53,636 nucleotides of DNA. It comes from Clostridia bacterium. GTDB taxonomy: Bacteria > Bacillota > Clostridia > Lachnospirales > Anaerotignaceae. Position 1 is the stretch's first letter; the number at the start of each line of letters is the position of its first letter. The notes beneath the pieces were generated by a model. It was given only the letters and a program-made list of their open reading frames with translations. It ran no database searches and was not told where the DNA came from. Where the stretch lies: assembly GCA_910575055.1 (NCBI GenBank), contig CAJTDC010000020.1, positions 1 to 53,636 on the forward strand. The letters are read 5' to 3'. Positions 14,678 through 21,054 of the stretch are shown here, one piece after another. The position numbers were made by a program, and so were the translations under genes.

Positions 14678-14711
14678 AAAACCCTTGAAAGTTTAGGCTT
14701 TCAGGGGTTTT
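14678..14711 (+). terminator. Terminator of the tuf 3' end
   Basis: AAAACCCTTGAAAG (14678-14691) pairs with CTTTCAGGGGTTTT (14698-14711), with one G-T pair and a 6-base loop. It supports the view that 14586-14711 is original chromosomal sequence downstream of tuf. Confidence 0.8.
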
Positions 14712-14784
14712 ATTGGTGCTTTAGCGTAACAAAACCCCTAGTTCTACTAGGGGTAAACAAAAAACTTTAGTATATGAAATAAAG

Positions 14785-14844
14785 AACCTCCTGTTATAAT
14801 ATAAATGAGGGTTTGGCAGCCGCATAGAAAAATAACAGGAGGTT
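14785..14844 (+). promoter_or_regulatory. Leader hairpin that masks the tnpA ribosome site
   Basis: AACCTCCTGTTAT (14785-14797) is perfectly complementary to ATAACAGGAGGTT (14832-14844). The second arm contains the AGGAGG that would serve the ATG at 14851. Folding of the transcript would hide the ribosome site, as described for the IS200 leader. Confidence 0.75.
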
Positions 14845-14850
14845 TTTAAC

Positions 14851-15206
14851 ATGAAAAATGAAATAAAAAGTACATCACATTCAAAATATAGATGTGAATA
14901 CCATATTGTTTTTGCTCCAAAATATAGGAGAAAAATAATTTATAAGGAATTAAGGGAGGATATAGGACAAATACTAAGGAAGTTATGTAATGAAAAGAAA
15001 GTAGAAATCATAGAAGCCCAAGCATGTCCTGATGATATTCATATGCTAGTAAGTATACCACTCTATGTAAGTGTAGCACAATTTGTAGGTTTTCTCAAGA
15101 GTAAGAGTGCATTACAAATATTTGATAGACATGCAAATCTAAAATATAAATATGGCAGAAGAACATTTTGGGCAAGAGGATATTATGCAGACACAGTAAT
15201 TATTGG
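14851..15206 (+). pseudogene. tnpA: IS200/IS605 TnpA, inactive
   Basis: The N-terminal 119 codons match Y1 transposases (SKYRCEYHIVFAPKYRRKII near residues 11-30, HANLKYKYGRRTFWARGYYADT near the end). Two defects are visible. The His-hydrophobe-His metal site should read HIHMLV, but the sequence is PDDIHMLV, so the first histidine is an aspartate. The chain also runs into IS1 sequence after GYYADTV, losing the helix with the catalytic tyrosine; the hybrid frame ends at 15249. It cannot transpose itself. Confidence 0.85.
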
Positions 15207-15245
15207 AGAGTGTCCAAATAAAGGATTTTGTGGTAAAATAAGATT

Positions 15246-15527
15246 ATGAAAAATAATAAAACAGAACAATTAAGAAAATGTCCTCATTGTGGAAAAACAG
15301 AACACCAAATCAAAGCTGGTTTTAATGCCTCAGGTACACAACGCTATAAATGTAAGGAGTGTGGAAAACAGTATACTCTTGAACCGAAGAAGCACGAATA
15401 TTCTGAACAAACAAGAGAATTAGCGTTAAAAATATATTATTCTGGCGTAAGTGCACGAGGTGTAGCAAGAATACTAAAAATGAATAAATCCAATATAGCA
15501 AACTGGATTAAAAAAACGAAAAAATGA
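15246..15527 (+). CDS. insA: IS1-family InsA (zinc-ribbon DNA-binding subunit)
   Basis: This 93-residue protein has an N-terminal zinc ribbon (CPHCGKTEHQ, then YKCKECGKQY) and a helix-turn-helix (SGVSARGVARILKMNKSNIAN). InsA binds the IS ends and usually represses. It ends at a TGA right after a run of six A, and insB overlaps in the ATGA arrangement in the -1 frame. Another A-run followed by C at 15510-15517 is a second candidate slip site, but the base before it would make the -1 frame start with a stop codon, so the later run or simple reinitiation is more likely. Confidence 0.85.
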   Translation: MKNNKTEQLRKCPHCGKTEHQIKAGFNASGTQRYKCKECGKQYTLEPKKHEYSEQTRELALKIYYSGVSARGVARILKMNKSNIANWIKKTKK

Positions 15528-16030
15528 TACAACAACAGCAACAGTTTGATTGTGTAGAACTTGATGAACTATATTGGTTTATAGAGCGTAAAAATACAGA
15601 AAAAGCATGTAAAAATATTTATGTGATCACTATGGTGAGCCGTCAGCCAAGACAAATATTAGGTTTTGATGTAGCCTTTGACAAAACTTCAGAACGAATA
15701 CAAAAAATAATAAATGATGCAGCAGAAGCAGAAAAATACTGTACAGATGGGTATTATGGATATTTAGGTGTCATATATACTGGAAAACATATTTATAATA
15801 TTCATAATAAAAAAGATAGCTTTACAGTAGAAGGAGTAAATGCAGATTTACGTCATTATATCCCAACACTTGCAAGGAGAAGTAGATGTTTTGCAAGAAA
15901 ATTAGAAAATTTAAGAGCAGCTATTTCTGTATTTGTACATGCTTATAACAAATTTGGATTAGCGAAATATCATTATAGGCTTACTCATAAAAAAAAGGAA
16001 GTGCCTTTTTCTATTATTGATTTCATTTAA
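15524..16030 (+). CDS. insB: IS1-family InsB transposase
   Basis: The 168-residue catalytic part contains VELDELYWFIE, YCTDGYYGYLGVIYTGKH and TVEGVNADLRHYIPTLARRS, the DDE-type blocks and conserved RYIP-like stretch of IS1 transposases. The frame is intact to 16030. It is expressed either by a -1 frameshift from insA or by reinitiation at the overlapping ATG. Apparent intactness means the element may still move. Confidence 0.85.
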   Translation: MIQQQQQFDCVELDELYWFIERKNTEKACKNIYVITMVSRQPRQILGFDVAFDKTSERIQKIINDAAEAEKYCTDGYYGYLGVIYTGKHIYNIHNKKDSFTVEGVNADLRHYIPTLARRSRCFARKLENLRAAISVFVHAYNKFGLAKYHYRLTHKKKEVPFSIIDFI

Positions 16031-16060
16031 CTGCTCGTTTGGACATTCCTCGAGGATTGT

Positions 16061-16287
16061 AAAGAGAATATTAATGTTGGCAAAGAAAATTTACAAAAGA
16101 TGGTTCAAGAACAAGGCTATAAAAGTGTAGAAACATTTTTAAAACTGTATTCTGAAAGCAAAAAAGTTGTAGAACGATGGAAAAAAAAGAAAAACATACT
16201 GAAAAAGAAAGTATTATAGAAAAATTGAAGGAATTAGAAAAAGAAGCAAGTTTATATCAACAAAATATAAAACAATATATAAAGTAG
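16061..16287 (+). pseudogene. C-terminal remnant of a relaxase-like ICE protein, frameshifted
   Basis: One frame reads ENLQKMVQEQGYKSVETFLK and KLYSESKKVVERW to a stop at 16217. From the ATG at 16177, inside a run of A, the next frame reads MEKKEKHTEKESIIEKLKEL to a stop at 16285. The junction at an eight-A run suggests one protein split by a frameshift. The pattern (a Y-x-S-V helix followed by a charged coiled coil and a short basic tail) resembles the C-termini of mobilisation proteins in clostridial ICEs. The family call is weak, the decay is clear. Confidence 0.35.
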
Positions 16288-16487
16288 AGAAAAATAATTT
16301 TTGATAAATAAATTAAAGCAATTATTGATGGATTTCGTGTTTTTAATGACTATTAATTACAAAATTAATCGAAAAAATAATATATTGTAAAAAATAATTA
16401 ATTTTTTACAACTTGATAACATTATTATGATATTATATTTTAGAATAATATATGAAAATATTTTTTAGGTAATTTAAGGGTGGTAAT

Positions 16488-17135
16488 ATGGCTAATATAC
16501 TGATTATTGAAGATGAAAAGTCAATAAACAATTTAATTCAAAAAAATTTACATCTTGTTGGCCATCAGTGTTATTCTATGTTTGATGGCATAGATGCAGA
16601 TAAAATTGTACGAGAAAAAAACATTGATTTAGTGATATTAGATATAATGCTTCCAAAAATTGATGGTTATCATGTATATGAAAATATAAATTTTATTCCT
16701 GTAATTTTTTTGACTGCAAAGGATAGCCTTCAAGATAAAGTAAAAGGATTGACATTAGGGGCTGATGACTATATTGTAAAGCCTTTTGAAATGGTTGAAC
16801 TGATAGCAAGGGTTGAAGCTGTGTTAAGGAGAGTCAAAAAAGATGATAATTTTTTTGAATTTAAAGATATAAAAATTGATTTTGACAAACATTTGATTTA
16901 TAAAAATGGTAATAATATTGAATGTACTCCTAAAGAATTTGAATTATTTGAGGTGCTGGTGAAAAATAGAAATATTGCTATGTCAAGAGAAAAGTTATTG
17001 GAACTTGCGTGGGGATTTGATTTTGAGGGTGATACAAGAACAGTTGATGTTCATATTCAGAAGTTAAGAAAAAAATTGGATTTAACCGAGCAAATTAAAA
17101 CAGTATATAAATTGGGATACAGATTAGAAATATAA
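16488..17135 (+). CDS. OmpR-family response regulator
   Basis: A 215-residue two-domain regulator. The receiver has acidic residues E8-D9, phospho-acceptor D52 in LVILDIMLPK, the T/A switch in FLTAKDS and the conserved lysine in DDYIVKPFE. The output domain (residues 120-215) is a winged helix with REKLLELAWGFDFEGDTRTV and RKKLDLTEQIKTVYKLGYRL. It starts at the ATG at 16488 after AAGGGTGG. The histidine kinase gene follows 23 bp later. The likely target is the secreted protein gene at 18691. Confidence 0.93.
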   Translation: MANILIIEDEKSINNLIQKNLHLVGHQCYSMFDGIDADKIVREKNIDLVILDIMLPKIDGYHVYENINFIPVIFLTAKDSLQDKVKGLTLGADDYIVKPFEMVELIARVEAVLRRVKKDDNFFEFKDIKIDFDKHLIYKNGNNIECTPKEFELFEVLVKNRNIAMSREKLLELAWGFDFEGDTRTVDVHIQKLRKKLDLTEQIKTVYKLGYRLEI

Positions 17136-17158
17136 AATAGAAAGGTTTCGTATCATTT

Positions 17159-18571
17159 ATGAGGCTAAAAACTTATTTAGTAACACTTTTAATCTTTTTA
17201 ATATTTTTATATGGAGGAATATTATTTATATTAACTTTCAGTTTAAGAGATAATATTTCAAACATAAAAGAAAGAGCTTTGGGAGAACATTATTTTATTA
17301 TATCTTCCTACTATAATGACTTAAGTCATGTAGAATATCGAAAAAAAAGTGAAATAGATGATAAAACAAATAAAGGGATAGATATTGAAGAAAAACTTTT
17401 ATTTGATTCCTATTTTATTTATTATCAAAAACAGCCAGTTTATCTGGGTCTTTTAGAAAATGATATTGTAATAAAATCCACACTTCCCAATATAAGCAGT
17501 GATTTTAATACAAATTTGGATATGAATAAAAGAAGAGTTTTTTATAACACAGAAAATAATAAGAATTATTTATTTATTTTAGGTAATTTACCAAAACCAT
17601 TTCATTATTTAACAGTTATATATTGTTATGATTTAAGTGCAGAAATTGAAAATTGGAATGATATGTGCAAATTATTTTTTTCATTTTCTTTCATTTTGTC
17701 TGTAATTTTAGCAATAGTATTGTATATTGTTATTTATTATATATTTAAACCATTAACTGAAATAACTGCTGCTGCCGAAAAAATAGCAAAAGGAGATTAC
17801 AGTAGTATAACTGTAAAAGGGAAAGGAGAAATAAAAAAGGTTGCCGTCAGCTTTAATTATATGGCTGATGAGATTAAAAAGAATATCAACAAATATATAG
17901 AAATTGCAAAACAAAAACAAAACTTTATTGATAATCTGGCTCATGAACTTCGTACTCCTCTTACGAATATTTATGGATATGCAGAATACATACAGAAAGC
18001 AAAATTAACAGAAGAAGATAAGTTTGAGTCGACAAATATTATAATGTCAGAAAGTAAAAGATTACAGGATATTTCTCAAAGATTATTGAAATTAGCTCTA
18101 TATAGAGAGCAAGATATGAAATTTAATTGTATCAATTTAATTGATATAATTAAAAAAATTTTAACCTCTTTTAAAATAAGGCTGAATGAAAAAAATATTC
18201 AGGTTATATTGGAATCAGAGAATTTTATTATAAAAGGTGATGAAGCACTTATAGAATGTTTATTTTCAAATATTATTGATAATGCAGTAAAAGCCTGTGA
18301 TAAAAACGGAAAGATAATCATTAAATCATTTAAAGACAATAATGAATATATAAATGTAACAATTTATGATAACGGAAAGGAAATACCAAAAGATGCTATT
18401 AAGCACTTAACAGAAGCGTTTTACAGAGTAGACAAAAGCAGGAACAGAGAGGATGGTGGTGCTGGAATAGGTTTGACATTATGCAACGAAATCGTATTAA
18501 AACATAATGCTATGCTTCATTTTAGTTCAGATAGCACAGGTACAACAGTCAAACTAATTTTTACAAAATGA
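17159..18571 (+). CDS. Membrane sensor histidine kinase
   Basis: A 470-residue kinase with TM helix 1 at about 5-27, an extracellular sensor of roughly 140 residues, TM helix 2 at about 171-196, a HAMP linker, and the H box NLAHELRTPLTN with the phosphorylated histidine at 262. The N box (NIIDNAVKAC), G1 (DNGKEIP), F box (FYRVDKSRNR) and G2 (GGAGIGLTLC) are all present. The sensor region has no recognisable ligand-binding domain. The pair resembles kinases controlling envelope or peptide-stress responses, but the signal is unknown. Confidence 0.92.
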   Translation: MRLKTYLVTLLIFLIFLYGGILFILTFSLRDNISNIKERALGEHYFIISSYYNDLSHVEYRKKSEIDDKTNKGIDIEEKLLFDSYFIYYQKQPVYLGLLENDIVIKSTLPNISSDFNTNLDMNKRRVFYNTENNKNYLFILGNLPKPFHYLTVIYCYDLSAEIENWNDMCKLFFSFSFILSVILAIVLYIVIYYIFKPLTEITAAAEKIAKGDYSSITVKGKGEIKKVAVSFNYMADEIKKNINKYIEIAKQKQNFIDNLAHELRTPLTNIYGYAEYIQKAKLTEEDKFESTNIIMSESKRLQDISQRLLKLALYREQDMKFNCINLIDIIKKILTSFKIRLNEKNIQVILESENFIIKGDEALIECLFSNIIDNAVKACDKNGKIIIKSFKDNNEYINVTIYDNGKEIPKDAIKHLTEAFYRVDKSRNREDGGAGIGLTLCNEIVLKHNAMLHFSSDSTGTTVKLIFTK

Positions 18572-18690
18572 TAACAAAATGATTATAACTTTATTATAAA
18601 ATGGTATTATTATCATTTTAAGTTAAAAATATATCCGGAGAAATTTTAACTGTAAAATGATTAGGTCAATAAATAATGGAGGTAATGAGT

Positions 18691-19458
18691 ATGAAATTTA
18701 ATGTTTCTGATTTTAAAAAAGAAGTTTTTGGAGCTGCCGCTACTATCATGTCATTTGTAACAGTATTTTGTGTAGCAGTTCCATCTGTTAAAGCTGCCGA
18801 ACTTTCAAAAGTTGAGTATGTTGATACACAATATTCATTTGCTCAAAATGCTCAGTATACAGCTAATGACAATTTTGAAGTCAACTATAAAACTGTTATG
18901 GAAGAAGGCTCTCCCTTGCCAGATAAAAATGTTATCTCAATGGAAGAAGCTGCAAAAGTAGGCGTCAAAGATTTAATTAGGATATTCAATTTTGATGCTA
19001 AAGACAAAACTGTAAATATGTGGTATTGCCCTGTAGGAGAAACTTGTGTTAGCTCTGAATGGATAGGCAATATTGATTTTGACAATAATGTAGCATATTA
19101 CTTTACTGTTGATGCTGTTACTGGCAAAATCAGTGCTACATGTAGAGATATTGTATTAAATAAAAATGTCAATAAGGGATTTGATGGAAGCTTGCCTAAT
19201 AATTGTGAAGAATATAAGGAACTTGCAGAAAAAGTAATAAAACAGTATAAAATTCTTTCTAGTGACATAAAATCAATTGAATATGAGGGACAAGGTTATG
19301 CGAATGATAATCCTGACATTCAGATTAAAGCTAAAGACATTGATGGCAATGAAACGCAACTCTCATTTTCAAGATATGATAAAAAACTACTTCAGGTTTG
19401 CTATGATAATTGGGTAAAAAATGTTTATCTTTTGGAAGAAAAATATGAAAATAATTAA
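18691..19458 (+). CDS. Secreted PepSY-like protein of a two-component unit
   Basis: The chosen ATG at 18691 has GGAGG 8 bp upstream. The first 33 residues form a signal peptide ending near VPSVKAAE. The mature part has PepSY-like features: ISMEEAAKVGVKDLIRIF, then AYYFTVDAVTGKISA, a second helix-strand unit, and QLSFSRYDKKLLQ. Proteins of this kind often sit beside clostridial two-component systems and may modulate the sensor or an exported protease. The two Cys in WYCPVGETC are close enough to form a disulfide. Function remains unknown. It is separated from the kinase by 119 bp and may have its own promoter. Confidence 0.7.
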   Translation: MKFNVSDFKKEVFGAAATIMSFVTVFCVAVPSVKAAELSKVEYVDTQYSFAQNAQYTANDNFEVNYKTVMEEGSPLPDKNVISMEEAAKVGVKDLIRIFNFDAKDKTVNMWYCPVGETCVSSEWIGNIDFDNNVAYYFTVDAVTGKISATCRDIVLNKNVNKGFDGSLPNNCEEYKELAEKVIKQYKILSSDIKSIEYEGQGYANDNPDIQIKAKDIDGNETQLSFSRYDKKLLQVCYDNWVKNVYLLEEKYENN

Positions 19459-19484
19459 AAAGATTACTATACTATTTATAGTGA

Positions 19485-19505
19485 TTGGCTCTAATTTGGC
19501 TCTAA
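19485..19505. repeat. Direct repeat with 11-bp period
   Basis: TTGGCTCTAA occurs twice with one T between the copies. It has the same geometry as the GGTGCCAA pair at 14465 and may mark the end of another integrated element. Confidence 0.45.
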
Positions 19506-19600
19506 AAATTTTGAAGATATGGTATAATATGTGTAAAATAAAGCACTTTAGAGTATAGAAATGATGAAAAATCAATAACGACTAACTGTACAAAAAGTTA

Positions 19601-19636
19601 ATGCCCGTTATCAGCCATACAGGTGATAACGGGCAT
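19601..19636 (-). terminator. Strong hairpin, terminator for the TnpV remnant
   Basis: ATGCCCGTTATCA (19601-19613) and TGATAACGGGCAT (19624-19636) pair over 13 bp. On the minus strand the hairpin is followed by TAACTTTTTGT, so it serves the leftward reading TnpV-like gene. Confidence 0.65.
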
Positions 19637-19642
19637 CTTCTG

Positions 19643-19985
19643 TTAAACATATACAAGTTCAGTCAAAATAATTTCTTCTGCTTGTTGTGAATGTTATTCA
19701 TACAGCGCACCCATTCCAATTGACCAGATGCTTTTAAGGCTTCATTGATACCTTTTTGTTGCATCATAGATTTTTCGATAATTTCCAGCCGTTCCCAACA
19801 GGTAATATCAATCTTTTACAGATGTGGAAACAACTTTTCGGTAAGAACAAGATTGCTATACAGCATAGGCAGATGCTCTTTAAGTAGGCTCGGTACATCT
19901 GTCTCTATTTCTCTATATGATATTATTTCGTATCCGATAATGCAAGGTTAGGAATGAGATAATCACCCTCTTAACGGTATGTGCT
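19643..19985 (-). pseudogene. TnpV-like transposon protein, degenerate
   Basis: On the minus strand, pieces in different frames read EGDYLIPNLALSDTK, LKEHLPMLYSNLVLTEKL, CWERLEIIEKSMMQQK, INEALKASGQLEWVRCMNNI and AEEIILTELVYV, ending at 19643. These are consecutive blocks of TnpV, the small protein of Tn4451/Tn4453-type elements. Several stops and frame changes show it is dead. It marks the left flank of the TetR-ABC cassette as transposon-derived. Confidence 0.75.
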
Positions 19986-20037
19986 AACCTATTATAGTGC
20001 ATTTACCCCTGTTGTCATTGGGTGGTTTGACGATTTC

Positions 20038-20180
20038 CTATTTTATGAGTCGTATCATCTTGTCGCGAAGCCGTTCTGAACCGCCGCAGGAGGTAGACAC
20101 TTCATAGTAAGTGCCGCCGATTTTGTAGTAGACAAGAAGTTTTGGAAATGCCAACTCCACAGAATAAATTAGCAAATTTT
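20038..20180 (-). pseudogene. Unidentified conserved fragment
   Basis: The minus strand encodes LIYSVELAFPKLLVYYKIGG and TYYEVSTSCGGSERLRDKMI before a TAG at 20038. The sequence is protein-like (Tyr-rich strands, balanced composition) and resembles small proteins of Firmicutes transposons, but I cannot name it. Its upstream end collides with the tetR promoter, so it is probably only a fragment. Confidence 0.4.
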
Positions 20181-20191
20181 TTTTTGAACTA

Positions 20192-20248
20192 TTGACAAAC
20201 TCTCTGATTTGCAGTATCATATAACAGTAATATATAACAGTGTTATAA
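20192..20248 (+). promoter_or_regulatory. tetR promoter with operator
   Basis: TTGACA (20192-20197) and TATCAT (20215-20220) are 17 bp apart. Just downstream, TATAAC-agt-GTTATA (20234-20248) is a perfect inverted repeat, and half of it recurs at about 20219-20226. It is a likely autoregulatory TetR operator. Confidence 0.65.
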
Positions 20249-20265
20249 AAAAGAGGGGTGAGAAA

Positions 20266-20883
20266 ATGAGCGAAGCAGAACAGACAACACTACACTTAAT
20301 CCTTTCAACCGCTATGCAGGAATTTCTTGAAAAAGGTTATAAATCTGCTTCCTTGCGGAACATTGTCAAAACGGCGGGCGTGACAACGGGTGCATTTTAT
20401 GGTTACTATAACAGCAAGGAAGATTTATTTGAAGCATTGGTAGGCGAACACTACAATTTCTTATTAAAACTCTTTTGCGAGGCACAGAAAGAATTTGCAG
20501 AAATCCCGCCAGAGGAACAACCCAAAAATCTTACCTCTACTTCCGGCAAGTGTATGTATGAAATGCTTTTGTATGCCTATGAACACTTGAATGAGTTTAA
20601 GCTTATACTTTGTTGTTCGGAGGGAACACGTTTTTCAAAATTGATTGATAAAATGGTAGAAATAGAAACAAAGGGCACACATGATTATTTAGCGGTTCTT
20701 GAAAAGTTAGGCAGACCTGCACCACCCATTGATGAACGATTAGAGCATATCTTGATTACAGGAATGTTTAATACTTTTTTTGAGTTGATTATACATGAAA
20801 TGCCACTTGAAGAAGCAAAGCATTATTTGAAAGAAATGAGAGCTTTCTATACTGCTGGGTGGATGAAAATTATGGGGCAATAA
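20266..20883 (+). CDS. TetR-family regulator of the ABC exporter
   Basis: A 205-residue regulator. The N-terminal TetR helix-turn-helix is clear (FLEKGYKSASLRNIVKTAGV, then GAFYGYYNSKEDLFEALV). The C-terminal ligand domain is typical in length (about 145 residues). The ATG at 20266 follows GAGGGGTGAG. The divergence in composition from its neighbours, with more G and C in third positions, agrees with the two exporter genes downstream. It likely represses itself through the dyad at 20234 and the exporter through the repeat at 20947. Confidence 0.88.
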   Translation: MSEAEQTTLHLILSTAMQEFLEKGYKSASLRNIVKTAGVTTGAFYGYYNSKEDLFEALVGEHYNFLLKLFCEAQKEFAEIPPEEQPKNLTSTSGKCMYEMLLYAYEHLNEFKLILCCSEGTRFSKLIDKMVEIETKGTHDYLAVLEKLGRPAPPIDERLEHILITGMFNTFFELIIHEMPLEEAKHYLKEMRAFYTAGWMKIMGQ

Positions 20884-20917
20884 TAAATCGAACAATTTCG
20901 ATTACAAAAAATTTGTA

Positions 20918-20940
20918 AGGGCAATTTGCCCTATAATTTT
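20918..20940 (+). terminator. Terminator after tetR
   Basis: AGGGCA-att-TGCCCT (20918-20932) is followed by ATAATTTTT. The short stem suggests a weak or partial terminator. Confidence 0.5.
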
Positions 20941-20946
20941 TACACA

Positions 20947-20988
20947 TTAGTTAGCTAATACTAATTTTTAAAAGATATTGCTAACTAA
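20947..20988. promoter_or_regulatory. Inverted repeat ahead of the ABC exporter genes
   Basis: TTAGTTAGC (20947-20955) and GCTAACTAA (20980-20988) are perfect complements 24 bp apart, within the promoter region of the exporter gene at 21055. They are likely regulator sites. Confidence 0.5.
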
Positions 20989-21054
20989 AATATGGATATT
21001 TGAGGGCAGTTATTTTGTTCTCATATCATAAAACATTTTAAGGAGGTTTTTTCA

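Larger units (their letters stand above)
14732..15206 (+). mobile_element. IS200/IS605-type element, left part only
   Basis: The left end has the subterminal hairpin ACCCCTAG-ttcta-CTAGGGGT (14734-14754) typical of these single-strand transposing elements, followed by a leader and a Y1 transposase gene. The right part, including the catalytic tyrosine region and right-end hairpin, is missing beyond the IS1-family insertion at 15207. Confidence 0.75.
15207..16049 (+). mobile_element. IS1-family insertion sequence
   Basis: Two overlapping frames (insA, insB) lie between imperfect inverted ends: GAGTGTCCAAAT on the left near 15207 and, reading from the right, GAATGTCCAAAC near 16049. Length is about 840 bp. 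I see no target-site duplication, and the flanks do not rejoin the IS200/IS605 element, so an IS1-adjacent deletion probably removed the right part of that element. Confidence 0.7.
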
